Below, one piece after another: positions 53,865 through 64,000 of a stretch of 64,000 nt of DNA (position 1 is its first letter; each line of letters starts with the position of its first letter). The notes beneath the pieces were generated by a model, which did not search any database, was not told the origin of the DNA, and saw only the letters and a program-made list of their open reading frames with translations. The DNA is from Teratosphaeria epicoccoides (lineage: Eukaryota; Ascomycota; Dothideomycetes; Mycosphaerellales; Teratosphaeriaceae), in the NCBI GenBank assembly GCA_021401465.1, contig JADDMT010000001.1, forward strand, positions 372,001-436,000, written 5' to 3'. A program made the position numbers and the translations under genes.

Positions 53865-55773
53865 AGGAAGGTAAAGGTTGTAATGGGGACAGAATGTTAT
53901 AAGAGGGCGCCCATGACTTGGCATGAGATTTAAGGAAGACGACACACCGACGGCGAACGCGTTCCTAGCTGGCCGAGCACATCGATGAAGCACAGACGCC
54001 ACATCGCTCGCTGGCCGGCGCGTCGTAGTAACGATGTTGCGGAGAGCCGCCGCCGCCGCACTACTTGAGGCGCCCCGCACCGCCCACTTGCATACCGCAC
54101 GCGACAAGTCAGTAGAGGTGGGCAGCGATTCGCCGAATACCTAAGGCCGAAGTGATATATTGATAATGAGGATACAGAAGGCGGGCTGCGCCGAAATTCT
54201 GTATGAACGGCAGCACGTCCACCATTCCAGAGTGCGGTCAACACCCCGAAGCAGGCAGGCTCAAAGCCTGCTGTATAGAACATCCGTATAGTCAAAGGCC
54301 CAGGTTGATCTACTGATTCATACTCGGCCCTCTGGAGACGGGGCAGTGATGTGTCCTCCGAATCTTTGTCACCATTCATCTATCACAGAGTCGACGTCAT
54401 GACCACATCCCCATGCACGCCTGCATCTCCATTCGCCTGCAAACTCCGCCCTCCAGGCATCCATTCGACATATAATTATCGCCCGTAGGCCCCTGTCTCC
54501 CAACCCTCATCACTGTCTCGCCAACGCCTCCCTCCAATTCCCTTCCCGCACCACACCACCCCAGGTGAGTCACGGTGACGCGTGCTAAAATTACATGTCA
54601 CCTTCGGCGGCACTCCCTACCCGCCAGCCGAGCACATGTATCCGTAGTAGCAGGATGAAACCGGAAGAAAAACAAAAACAAAAAAAGGGGCAACCCCAAA
54701 CCCCTGCGACTCCGCTAGGGGAAATAATAAAAATACGATCGATTTGTGGAGAAAACAGGAATGCCAAGAGCTTCCGACACGACCTCCCCCCCCCCCCCAA
54801 AATATAAAAGAGAACCCCCCTTGGCGAGTCAGGGGTACATGTATGTCAATGATGGAAGCTCGAAGAAGCATGCACTTTCCCCTTTCCCCCCCCCCCGGCC
54901 CCCTTGGTTGTGCAGTAAGTACAGTCACAATCATACCCACGACAGACCGGAACCCTCACATGCAACTAGCACCTCAACCACCAACATCCCTGGCGACCCA
55001 AATCCGTCACCGAAACCACCCCCCCCCACCCGCTTCCCTTGCTGCGAGTAGGTAATCATAAGCCCTCGTCATCATCGGCAGGACGGTCCCCCGCACTCGG
55101 GCCTTTTTTGCAAGTGCGCTGGATCAGTTGCGAACACCACCGGCGCGTTTCATCGTGTGGCACCGGTGCGTTTCGGCGCGAGGGTGAGCGGAGAGCTGTC
55201 CGGTCGAGTGCTGCTTACCTGAAGGTACCTGGGTGCATGTATCTATCGATCCGTCGCGACTGGGTGACAGCGGCGGCGGGAGGATTTGGAGAGCCGGAGT
55301 GGTGGTATAGTTATGTAGACAGTGATGGGAGGGAGGTGCTTCTTCGCCTGGGTAGGTAATGCGGGAGAAAAACACGCCAGGGGGCTTTCTTCGGTGTGTA
55401 TAGTGTGTGTAGTAGAAAACCGCGAGAAAGTATTTTTCTGAGAAGGAGAAGATTGCCTCGCTGTGATAGTGGAATAAAAAAACATGTGAGAAAACGATTC
55501 AGCATCAACCAGCCGCGGAGGCGGAACGCCAGCAACAAATACCAAGTGTGCTGCTACGTGTACTAGACCCGCCATCGCGCTGTCGCGGATGACGACCGCG
55601 ATGGACCAGAAATGCATACAGTGCAGCTTTTCTATAGCGCCAAAAAATACATTAAGCAAACCGACTCCAACCATGACGACGCCCCCGAAGAGTTTGAACA
55701 AGCAAACCATGCTACCTCATCCTCCTGTGGGCCCCTCCGCTCCGACCACAACATCCATTTCGTATCATCACCC
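53865..55773. other. 1.9-kb gene-free stretch rich in C homopolymers
   Basis: No gene is supported. It contains long C runs: 13 at 54786-54798, 11 at 54886-54896 and 9 around 55019-55027. It also contains AT-rich patches. Frames through it are short or proline-rich and arise from the runs. Confidence 0.5.
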
Positions 55774-57945
55774 TCATCCCCCTCCTCCTTCTCTTCTCAC
55801 GAAACATGCACCACCTCCCTGCCCCTTCTTCTTATTCTCCTCCTCCTCTTCCTTCTTCTTATTCTCCTCCTCTTCCTTCTTCTTATTCTCCTCCTCCTCC
55901 TTTTTCTTTTCCTCCTCTTTCTTCTTCTCCTCTTCCTTTTTCTTGTTCTCCTCCTCCTCTTCCTTCTTCTTATTCTCCTCTTCCTCCTTCTTGTCTCCGT
56001 CCTTCTTGTCTCCCTCCTTCTTCCCCCCCGTCCACGTGGCCCCCCCAGCCTTCTCCCTCGTGACCTCATGCAATGGCACAAACTCCGACCAAACCGGCAA
56101 CTCATTCAAATACTGCGGCTGCGTCGACGTCGTCCGAAACACCTCCACTTCAAACCCCTGCAACGTTTCCGGATAGACCACGCTCCCGTCTGACGCGATA
56201 ATCCTCCATTCCAGATTCTGGATCAACCAGGGGACCGCAGTGTCTTCCGTCAGAGATCCCAGCAGGCCTTGCCCCACGATGTGGTGGAGGGTGCGCGTCA
56301 GGGGGATGGAGCTGGTAGTCAGAACGTCGTGGTGCGCGCCTGGTGACGCGAGCACGCCGACGTAGCCGATGAGGTTCTTGCACGTGAGCCACTCGGCCGA
56401 GTCGTTGGTGGAGGGGTTGCCGTTGAAGAGGTAGACGCCATAGGAGCCGTCGAGGGCGAAGCGGGGAGTCTGCACGTTGGCAACGTATTGCCAGAGACTG
56501 CCATTGTCCGCGATGAAGGGTTTAGCAGTCTCGACCCATGACTTCATGGTGTCAGCGATCTTGATGTCGATCTCGAAGTCTCTGGTGATGAGCTTGTCCG
56601 CGTTGGCATCTGCGCCGAGGGAGTCGCGCTTCCGATTGTAAGATGCAGCTGTCATGCTTGCGCCAGGGCCGTAGAGCTTGTTGATGTATTCCGAAATCGC
56701 GTCCTTGCTGCCGTCGCTGTCGATCCACTCCGGATAAGTGTACTTGAACGTCGACTTCCAATCCCTGACATCTTTGCACTTCCAAAAGTTCCCTTGGTCG
56801 TCCTTGTAGAACGGCTTCAAATCCGTGTCGTCGTCCACGGTGGAGCCCCGTCCAATCGTGTAGGTGGGGTGGTCTGCTTGCTGCGAGCCACCGTACGAAT
56901 CCGGGTATAGCGCCTGCCACATAGCGGCAAGACGATCAGTGTTGGTGTGGTGCATAATAAATATCGGATCGAACGCCGAGATCTGCAAGAAGTACAGGTG
57001 CCCGCTCGAAATACCGTTTGTTCCCCCACCTCCCACGACATTATGTATATTGTTATGAATAGCCTCAAGGCTGTTCGAGCAACCTGAGTCACTGACGTCC
57101 TTCTTATCGTTGCCGAAGGATCGATAGTCCGTGCAGGTGGAGAACATCTGGTAGAGCTGATCCGCCAGGTTGGATCTGATGTTTTCCATGGCATCGATGG
57201 CTTTCTGCTCCTGGCTATTGGCATCGGCGTTGTTGTTGTCTGGGTATCTCAGGGTACGCTGGAAGCTGGTGAAAAAATCGTAGTGAAGATTACTGGGGTC
57301 CTGGAACTTGAACGAGTAAAATGGATTGTCGACCGTTTCATCACCGTTGGGAGTACTGATGGTGAGCTGCGCATCGCTAAATGCCTTAGGCAAGGCTGGC
57401 CCATTGTCTGGCGGTTTTGCACCCCAGTCCCAGAACGACAATCGAGTCCTATACGCCGCCATTTCCCATCTCACTCTGCTGTCTTTATCCCAGCCATTCA
57501 AGACTTCGTAGACCAGCTCGATGAAGACTTGTTCCATCAGCGACATATATGCCCTGTGCCAACAGGGAAAGAGGATAGAACTATGCGGACAATAGCCGAA
57601 CGCATCGTTGCACCCATCACCACAACTTGAAACGCCGCTCCAGTCCTGTCTGGGCACGCCGTGGATACCCATAATCTGATAGTAACTCTTAGCATCACCT
57701 TGATCCTTCTCCTGCCACTTCTTGAAGGCAAGAACGGTGAGCGCGAACATCTCCGGCTCCTTGGACTGCATTTGACGTATCTCCAATCTGGGGAAGACCT
57801 GATCCCCTTTTGCGCCTGTTGTAACGATATCGTCATCGTCACGTTTGTGCAACTCCTCGGCCGCATCGTTCGGGCGCGGAACCGGATTTGCGAGGACTGA
57901 CTGGCCCAGGAGCGGTAGTATGCAAACGAGCGGACGGATTCTCAT
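55774..57945 (-). CDS. Secreted tyrosinase with Glu/Lys-repeat tail
   Basis: Single exon, 723 residues. Residues 1-19 are a signal peptide (MRIRPLVCILPLLGQSVLA) followed by a pro-like region with KR sites. The type-3 dicopper centre is visible: CuA His95 (GIHGVP), His121 (CPHSS) and His130 (FPCWHRAY); CuB His297 and His301 (EAIHNNIHN) and His332 or 333 (IMHHTNTDR). The enzyme should oxidise monophenols to o-quinones, for example in melanin formation, outside the cell or in the secretory path. The C-terminal domain (about 470-650) is the usual tyrosinase cap. The last 70 residues are alternating blocks of E and K with N (EEENKKK units), unlike known tyrosinases, encoded by a polypurine tract. 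The end (GGGACFVRREGGGG) is also unusual. Confidence 0.88.
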   Translation of the reverse strand: MRIRPLVCILPLLGQSVLANPVPRPNDAAEELHKRDDDDIVTTGAKGDQVFPRLEIRQMQSKEPEMFALTVLAFKKWQEKDQGDAKSYYQIMGIHGVPRQDWSGVSSCGDGCNDAFGYCPHSSILFPCWHRAYMSLMEQVFIELVYEVLNGWDKDSRVRWEMAAYRTRLSFWDWGAKPPDNGPALPKAFSDAQLTISTPNGDETVDNPFYSFKFQDPSNLHYDFFTSFQRTLRYPDNNNADANSQEQKAIDAMENIRSNLADQLYQMFSTCTDYRSFGNDKKDVSDSGCSNSLEAIHNNIHNVVGGGGTNGISSGHLYFLQISAFDPIFIMHHTNTDRLAAMWQALYPDSYGGSQQADHPTYTIGRGSTVDDDTDLKPFYKDDQGNFWKCKDVRDWKSTFKYTYPEWIDSDGSKDAISEYINKLYGPGASMTAASYNRKRDSLGADANADKLITRDFEIDIKIADTMKSWVETAKPFIADNGSLWQYVANVQTPRFALDGSYGVYLFNGNPSTNDSAEWLTCKNLIGYVGVLASPGAHHDVLTTSSIPLTRTLHHIVGQGLLGSLTEDTAVPWLIQNLEWRIIASDGSVVYPETLQGFEVEVFRTTSTQPQYLNELPVWSEFVPLHEVTREKAGGATWTGGKKEGDKKDGDKKEEEENKKKEEEEENKKKEEEKKKEEEKKKEEEENKKKEEEENKKKEEEEENKKKGQGGGACFVRREGGGG
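55795..56030. repeat. Polypyrimidine/polypurine tract
   Basis: About 235 bp on the plus strand are almost pure pyrimidine, built from TCCTCC, TTCTTC and TTATTC units, broken mainly by single A or G bases. The tract encodes the Glu/Lys tail of the tyrosinase on the minus strand. Length variation by slippage is likely. Confidence 0.85.
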
Positions 57946-59549
57946 CCTGAAATGAATGTAGGTAATTACTGTGAAGTAGAAGCGAGTGAAAAATGCTTGA
58001 AAGTGCTCATGACAGGGCAGCGAGGACGTCGAGATGAGGCAGACGAAGATAGTATTGCAAGCCGGAGCATGCAGGCTGATCAGCCTCTGTCTCGTCGTAT
58101 GGTGTCTCCCGATGCGCCAAATTCACTTGTCTCACAGCGCTCGTCCCAAAAAGATACCTCGGCCTCGCCGAACGGACAGCCGGCCTCTGGCCATGATGTT
58201 ATTTGAAGAACTACGGCGGAGTTCACGAGGGCGCAGCATTCCAGGTTTCGTGGCAGACAGGATCGATTCGGTCATCTCTCCAATGGCTCCTGTTCACGCT
58301 TCTCTCCCTGCTCATTAAAGTGGCGCTTGTACATCGATGAAGCCAGCACCGATGGACGGCGATGGTGCCTGCCTGCAGACTTGACCGTGTTACCATCGCT
58401 TACTGATTGGTGGGCCAAGCCATTCGACGTCTCCCATAGGTCTTGGCTGTCTGGGCAGCGAGTCGCAAATTTCGGATGCAGTCGACCAAGCCTCCGCGAT
58501 ATGTTTCGAACGCGTGGAAATAGTAGGATCCCTGTTGTCTGACTCCGAATAGTCTGGATGTCCTGTCCACATGTCCGGTGCTGCACGTGGTCGCGGTGGT
58601 AGTCCACCACGATCTGTCAGATCACCTGTGCGCTAGCAGACCAAGAACAGCTCATGACACGACGCCGCCGCTGCCTCATAACGTAGCCACTGTCCCTATG
58701 TTGTGTCCTGGTGTCGTCCCTGTACCCGGCCGGGCAAGACAGGGGAAGCAAACGTCAAGGTACCAAGACGGGGGGGGCGTGCGGTAGGTAGAAGCGGAAG
58801 TTAATCCCTGTGCAGCTTGTGCAGGGTGCGGCACGAGCGATTTACGTTGCCGATGATGGGGGAGTTTCGAAAGCACAAGCATGTATATGTCGCATTCGTC
58901 ATGTCGGTATCGACGGAACGCAGGTCGACGATGAGCAGACCTCGCCGTTGCAAACGTGGGGCCAAATACGTATTGTTAAGTTTAGAAGTTGCCCTTTCAT
59001 CTCGCATGGCAGCTCGAATGGACAGTACCCAGGATGATGGACACTTTTTATGTTTAGTGAAGTACTTCCTCCTCCATGATGATGCACACATTCAAATACT
59101 GTCTGTCCATCAACATTCTTGTGGAATTGCCATCTGACCAATTGCGTCGTGTTGGACTAAAACGGACATGTGGGATTCATGTGATATCTTTGGAATCCCC
59201 AGACGCAAGCGCCCCGCATGCATGTGCGTGGCGCCGAAGTGCTCCGTGTAGGCCCGACCCGCTGTCAAACAGCCACTGGCGCTGTTGGTCGACCGGTTTA
59301 CAACTTCCAAGACGAGCCTGGGACCCCTTGAGAGTCGGGCGCCTCTTACAGCTGGGCGGTGCAATTCGCCAGATACACAACGCCCTCAACCTTTCACCAC
59401 AGTCACTCTTTCTTACCACATTCTACCCTCGCTGTCTCCCACTCGTTTGAGACACTTGATTCATACATTGTACCACTACGAGCCATACTGGATCTAAAGC
59501 GCATATTCAATCCGTCCCGACCAAGTATCATCCCACCAAACGAGACACA
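57946..59549. other. 1.6-kb gene-free stretch
   Basis: No gene is supported between the divergent tyrosinase and CFEM-like genes. A G8 run lies near 58770-58777. Frames on both strands are short and without domains. Confidence 0.4.
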
Positions 59550-60212
59550 ATGTTGGCAAAGACGAGCACCTTCTTCGCCCTCTTCTCCATTGCGGCACAG
59601 ACTGTCGTCGCGACACCGCCGGCCTGTCTGATCGCCGCGGTCAAGTATGCCTTGCACAACGTAGAATCCTTATGCAGACGCTGACAAGTGTCCAGCACAC
59701 AACCCGACCCGTCCGCCCATGACTTGGTCTGCAGCGGCGAGAATGTAACAGCAGTCGTGCAATACATCTGCCAAAATTGCGGCGCCAACGCCGAGCTGGC
59801 CATGAGCGACTTCGCCAGCGGTTGCAGTGCCGCAGGCATCACCATCGGTACGCACCGGAACAATGGACGGGAACTTGGCGGGGCGGGACACTAACAATGT
59901 ATAGACACGTCAGCTTCATGCTCCGACAACACCACTTCGACGTCCGCCAACGCAACGGCAACGGCAACGGCAACCGGCGGACACGCCTACCGCACCGGCG
60001 GCTTCGCGGCCCCAACGGGCTACAGCACCTCCAACAATACTGTCAATCCTCCGTCCAGCCCTACCGGCTCTGGCAGTGGCAACGGAACCCAAGCCACTGC
60101 ATCCGCGTCTTCCACTCCTGCCGTCTCGAACACCGCTCCTACCGCGAGATTGGGACTGGACGTGGTCGGAATGATCGCACTGGGCGTGTTTGGTGCCATG
60201 TTGGCTTTGTAG
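59550..60212 (+). CDS. CFEM-like GPI-anchored secreted protein
   Basis: Exons 59550-59644, 59696-59847 and 59905-60212, with introns of 51 and 57 nt, give 184 residues. An N-terminal signal peptide (KTSTFFALFSIAAQTVVA) is followed by a CFEM-like module: PPACLIAAVNTQPDPSAHDL, VQYICQNCG, FASGCSAAGITI. Six cysteines are visible in and just after it, against eight in a canonical CFEM, so the disulfide pattern is reduced or divergent. A Ser/Thr/Asn/Gly-rich stalk follows, then a C-terminal hydrophobic tail (MIALGVFGAMLAL) typical of a GPI signal. Likely a cell-wall or membrane protein; haem binding or effector roles are known for some family members but cannot be claimed here. Confidence 0.78.
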
Positions 60213-60567
60213 TAATGCGTGTGATTTGATTCGCAAGGGAATATATGGGATAATATTGGGTGTTCTTTGATGGGTTCCGTGGGAGAGCGAGATGTATGGA
60301 CTGTGCTTCGCAATGGAGACAGGACAATTAATTTGATAACCCCGAATTCTTTCGCTATCTGCTTGTGCACCGTGTGCAAATAGCATGCATTGACCGCGTC
60401 AGGTAGGCATTTTGGTGAGAGAAGAAGACCACTGAGCGATTGCAGATCCACTTGCATGCGCTCGTCGCTCGTCGCAACGCGTGCAGGTGGGGAGACGCTG
60501 CAGTTGCTCTATCTCCATTAGCAGACCTTGGAAACAGTGCCCATGATGAACTGGCGACATCCCAGAT
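60213..60567. other. Intergenic region
   Basis: About 355 bp between two plus-strand genes; nothing recognised. Confidence 0.4.
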
Positions 60568-62037
60568 ATGCATTCACTCAGGCATTTTGCCCTTTCTGCC
60601 AGCATACTGATCTACGCCCAAGCCCAAACTCCCACCAATGCCTTCCTCTCCCGCCTCCCCGCAGCCTTCAAAAACACCATCAACACCGTCCTCCTAAGCC
60701 CCAACCTCGCCGTCCTCCCAGCAGAGTGGTCACACGATAGCTTGAGTACACGTGCCCCCTCTCAGCGCCAATCCCCAAACCCACCACTCCACCAAACTCA
60801 CAAGCCCACAGTCTCCCCCTTCCCCGACCTCCACACCACCACCACCGACCCATCCCTCACTTCCGCATTCTCCGCCATCAGCAAAGCCGACTTCAAAGCC
60901 TTCGACAGCACCTTCCTCCGCCTCACAGGCCCGGACGCCAAACTCGAAATCATCCAAACCTTCTCCCCACCAGAAGACCAACATGTCCACGAAGCGCCTG
61001 TGTACCTGCCCGAGACGAATGAGTTGCTGTATTCCGACACCTCGCTGATCGGAACGCTCTTTGCAATCGGAATCGATACCCAGCAGGTCTGTGCACTTCG
61101 TCCGTCCGCCTGTCGTGGAGTAATGACCATGAAACGACTGACCGACCGCCACGCGATCTCAGGTCCGCACGATCAGAACGGCTCCAGCATTGTTACAACG
61201 TGAACGGCGGGGCCTACCACAACGGCACCGTCTACGTCGTCGAGAATGGCGGTCCCGCTCGCGGGGACTCTGGAGACTCAACGCCACGACTGGGGAGGCG
61301 GAATGCCTTCTGAACAATTACCGCGGCCGGCATTTCAACAGTCCTAATGACTTGATTTTTCAATTCAAAACGCGAGGTTTATTTCACTGAGTAGACTGAC
61401 CCTGCGTCTCACATCAGAGCATCTCGCTGACATGAACGCTGCAAAGTCCAAACTACGGCTGGGCACACTGGCCTCTGGTCCAGCCCCCCCCGAGCTCCCA
61501 AACGCAGTCTACCACTTCAGCCCCCGTACCGGCGCCGTCACGGCTCTAGTCAATACCATCCCGATGCCCAACGGTCTTGCTCTCTCTCCAGATGAGAAAA
61601 CGCTGTACGTCGCCAACAGTAATTCGTCTTGCGGCTCACCCGCCTCCTCACGGGATGTGTATGCTTTCGACGTCGCGGCTTCAGGCACGCAGCTACTGAA
61701 CCAGAGACTGGTGTATCAAGCTGCGGAGGGGTTTCCAGACGGGATCAGGGTGAGTAAGGCCGGATATTTGTTTGTGGCGTCGGCGGGGGGCGTGGTGGTT
61801 GTGGATCCGCGAACGGGGTTGGTGATGGGAAGGATTAGTACGGAGGGGGATGTGGTGTTTAACTTGGAGGCGGTGAGTAAGCAGCCGGGGGTTTGGATGT
61901 TGATGGGGCATAGAAATGTTTACAAAGTGACCGTTGATGAGCCTGGGAATTTCCGGGTTGGCGTAGTTGAGAGTGTGGTGGAGTGGATGGAAGGGTTGGT
62001 GGAGAGGACGAGGAGTGGGATTATAAGGCCATGTTGA
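60568..62037 (+). pseudogene. SMP-30/gluconolactonase-like secreted protein, frameshifted
   Basis: A signal peptide (LRHFALSASILIYAQAQ) begins at the ATG at 60568, and the family ending is open to 62037. The beta-propeller lactonase pattern is clear in pieces: HEAPVYLPETNELLYSD; NGGAYHNGTVYVVENGG; FNSPNDLIF; YFTDPNYGW; ELPNAVYHFSPRTGAV; PMPNGLALSPDEKTLYVANS; GFPDGIRVSKAGYLFVAS. The pieces lie in different frames. Introns are probable at 61087 to about 61187 and at 61391-61446 (GTAGAC...GCAAAG). Even with these, at least three one-base shifts are needed, each at a homopolymer: G4 at 61263-61266, T5 at 61356-61360 and C8 at 61484-61491. Whether this is a true pseudogene or sequencing error is unresolved. 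A functional copy would hydrolyse a sugar or other lactone outside the cell. Confidence 0.75.
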
Positions 62038-62382
62038 AGGGCGGCGGGAGAAAGTCTGAGCTGTGATATTTTGATGATGTGCCTTGCGCAAATCCAAGAT
62101 CGCTCATACCGCGCGAGGCAGCATCAACTCAAATCTGTATTTCAGACTGAAAGCCTGATTATGCCGTCCTTTGGTATCGTGATGCGCTTGCGGCGTCTCA
62201 GCCGTCGAGGTAGAGAAGATATGGGTGGCAGTCAAGGCTCGTTTGCGTCGTTATCGAAAAGCTAGCTTGCGCAGTGCAGCCAGATGACATGTCGCATCCC
62301 GACCCATCTCCTTCCACAACACCTTCGCAATGCCACCATTTCATTTCTAGCCCAGCACATCGTGGCAAAACTGATGACCTGC
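62038..62382. other. Convergent intergenic region
   Basis: About 345 bp between two convergent genes; nothing recognised. Confidence 0.4.
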
Positions 62383-62860
62383 TTAGTCGAAGAGACCAAA
62401 ACCCATATCCTCATCGGACTCTTCCTTCTCTACAACAGCACAAATCATCAGCACACCACTCTCGCGCCCCAAACCACAAACGTCTCATCAACTCACCCTC
62501 TTCTTTCTTCTCCTCGGCAGCGGGCGCCGCCTCAGCAGCTCCGCCCGCAGCCGCAGCAGCACCACCCGCCGCCGGAGCAGCCGCAGCACCGCCACCCGAG
62601 CCGACGTTCAGGAGCAAGTCTTTGACGTCCTTACCCTCGAGGGCCTTGGCGAAGAGCGTGAACCAGATGGGCTCGACATCGGGGACTTTGGCGGCGGTGA
62701 CGAGGGAGTTGAGCTTGTCGGTGGTAATTTCGACGCCATCGTCGGCGAGGATGAGGGCCGCGTAGGAGGCCTGGATATTTTCTCAGAGATCAGTATGGGG
62801 ATTGGGGTGGGAAATTGGGGGTTTGGCATAAGGACGTACCGCGAGCTCGTTAATGGACAT
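62383..62860 (-). CDS. RPP1: 60S acidic ribosomal protein P1
   Basis: Three exons, 62860-62840, 62770-62497 and 62429-62383, with introns of 69 and 67 nt, give 113 residues. The N-terminal helical domain (MSINELAASYAALILADDGV, TTDKLNSLVTAAKV, DVEPIWFTLFAKAL) dimerises with P2 on the ribosomal stalk; the Ala/Gly-rich hinge and the acidic end EESDEDMGFGLFD are the elongation-factor-binding tail shared by P0, P1 and P2. The VEPIWF block distinguishes P1 from P2. The first exon has only seven codons, a usual position for an intron in highly expressed ribosomal protein genes. Confidence 0.95.
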
Positions 62861-63590
62861 TTTGGGTGGTGTTTGTGGGTAGTTTGGGGGAAGTTTGATA
62901 CTGATTGGAGATGCCCAGACGTTCGTAGTTGACGGCAGGGTCTTCTTCTCTGATGCTTTGACGCGTGGTGGTCCAAAAGTTCGCGCAGATTCAGAGCAGA
63001 ATATGGCTCCGCCGCACGAACGCCAAGATTGAGAATCGGATGCATAAGTCTTGGGATGAATCTGTTATCAGATGCGCTGACTCAGCAGCATGATCCCCCA
63101 TGTCCCGCAACACGATACCCGGTGATACACTGTACATGTACTTTCCACGTCTGCTCAGATGCAGAATCGGCAGGAGCAGACTATAATGGTGATGACGCGA
63201 TGTCTACCTGACCTCACACCAAGACCTCCTGCTGCGGCTTCGGGCAATCTTCCCGTGCATACCTAGGTACATGCCGTGGAATGTGGTCCAAGGCTGCATG
63301 AGGTACCTACGTGGATGCAAGGATTCGTGCCTGCCCGCTCGACTCGGCTACGACAATGCGGGGTCGTGCGTCACTGCATCGGGTGTCTCTGCCTTCTGCA
63401 TGAGCGACACACCTAGACAACCAAATCCACCGCCGCCGCGGCTTGCTGATTCACCACCAGACGACGACGACGACGATCACCACCACCACCACCACCACCA
63501 CCATCACCACCATCGCCACCATCACCACCACCATACTCACAATAGCCCGCGCAACAGATCGTCTCCCTCGAATCGAACTGAACCCTCACA
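62861..63590. promoter_or_regulatory. Divergent promoter region
   Basis: About 730 bp between RPP1 and the final gene; no gene is supported. It holds the CAC/CAT repeat at 63479-63537 in the probable leader of the final gene. Confidence 0.5.
63479..63537 (+). repeat. CAC-rich trinucleotide repeat
   Basis: About 19 trinucleotides, mainly CAC with some CAT and CGC, lie 55-110 bp upstream of the ATG at 63591. In one frame they would read as polyhistidine, but no supported gene uses that frame. Confidence 0.85.
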
Positions 63591-64000
63591 ATGACCGACT
63601 CGCCGGCTCATCGCCTACCTCTGGACCCCAAAGAACAACCGATCCTCGACCGAATATTGCGCATTCGCGATGATCTCTCCCTGCTCAAAAGCGATCGCAG
63701 CACCTATGTCAAGAGTGCGGATGTCATGAAGTACTACAATGCGCTCATCGCCGAGATTGAGCAGATCAACAAGATCCGGGAGAGCAAGCGCGATGAACAG
63801 AATCGCGTGGACACCGTACTGGACGACTGCTTCCAGCTCATATCGCTCTTCTTTCTTACCATCGGCCGGAACCAGGAGGCCCCGGCTGTCTACAGCGCCA
63901 TCAGCACCGTCAAGCGATTACTCGACCATCTGAAAGAGGGCGGCTTCTTTTCACCCAAGGATTTGGAGAGCATCAGCCATCACCTAGATCAATGGAAGGT
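63591..64000 (+). CDS. Conserved fungal protein of unknown function (5' part)
   Basis: Open from the ATG at 63591 to the window edge (136 codons, C terminus missing). The sequence is helical: HRLPLDPKEQPILDRILRIR, TYVKSADVMKYYNALIAEIE, then DDCFQLISLFFLTIGRNQEA, HLKEGGFFSPKDLESISHHL. These phrases match, from memory, a widely conserved filamentous-ascomycete protein without assigned role; no catalytic motif, signal peptide or membrane segment is visible. The CAC repeat just upstream lies in its leader. Confidence 0.75.
   Translation, partial: MTDSPAHRLPLDPKEQPILDRILRIRDDLSLLKSDRSTYVKSADVMKYYNALIAEIEQINKIRESKRDEQNRVDTVLDDCFQLISLFFLTIGRNQEAPAVYSAISTVKRLLDHLKEGGFFSPKDLESISHHLDQWK

Noticed and set aside
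63271..63594. Polyhistidine frame upstream of the last gene
   Set aside because: It arises from the CAC repeat in the probable 5' leader and has no other coding support.

Overview
This is a 64 kb piece of a filamentous ascomycete nuclear genome (Pezizomycotina, probably Dothideomycetes). The evidence is eukaryotic gene structure with short GT-AG introns (mostly 48-75 nt), a quinate-utilisation regulatory cluster (QutA/QutR/QutC), a SepH-type septation kinase, two zinc-cluster transcription factors, an ICE2 protein, a fungal DUF7598-like membrane protein and a CFEM-like GPI protein. No rRNA, tRNA, CRISPR array or intact transposon was seen. A run of 100 Ns at 52068-52167 marks an assembly gap inside a 15-bp minisatellite.

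Layout. 1-7.3 kb: quinate genes, with qutC (3-dehydroshikimate dehydratase, +), qutA (activator, -) and qutR (repressor built from AROM-like domains, +), and two candidate QutA sites upstream of qutC and qutR. 7.4-9.2 kb: secreted GH47 alpha-mannosidase. 11-16 kb: DUF7598-like membrane protein, phosphopantothenoylcysteine decarboxylase, mitochondrial monothiol glutaredoxin and an F-box protein. 17-22.6 kb: a low-complexity KEN-box protein, delta-aminolevulinate dehydratase (HEM2) and a second F-box protein. 22.6-27 kb: gene-poor, with a fold-back-rich candidate RNA, a TauD-dioxygenase relic and a coiled-coil gene. 27-30 kb: a 973-residue fusion of a DUF2235/Tle1-type lipase domain to a dynamin-like or septin-like small GTPase domain and a hydrophobic helical tail. 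30.6-33.8 kb: a type-B carboxylesterase interrupted by an in-frame TAA, and an SDR. 34.7-39.5 kb: SepH/Cdc7 kinase. 39.9-49.2 kb: small Cys/His protein, wax-synthase-like acyltransferase, zinc-cluster factor, and a large protein with degenerate C2H2 fingers. 50.3-53.9 kb: MYG1 and ICE2 flanking the minisatellite and gap. 55.8-62 kb: tyrosinase with a Glu/Lys tail, CFEM-like GPI protein, and an SMP-30/gluconolactonase-like gene broken by homopolymer indels. 62.4 kb to the end: ribosomal protein P1 and the 5' part of a conserved fungal gene of unknown function.

Working together. The quinate genes form a functional unit: QutA activates, QutR senses or represses, and QutC converts 3-dehydroshikimate to protocatechuate. 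The permease, quinate dehydrogenase and catabolic dehydroquinase are not in the window and may lie to its left. The other genes look like ordinary housekeeping or accessory genes without obvious clustering. The strongest candidate for an undescribed system is the lipase-GTPase fusion, whose effector-plus-nucleotide-switch layout resembles fungal NLR immune proteins but uses a GTPase instead of a NACHT or NB-ARC module. All domain names come from motif recognition by eye; no database search was run.
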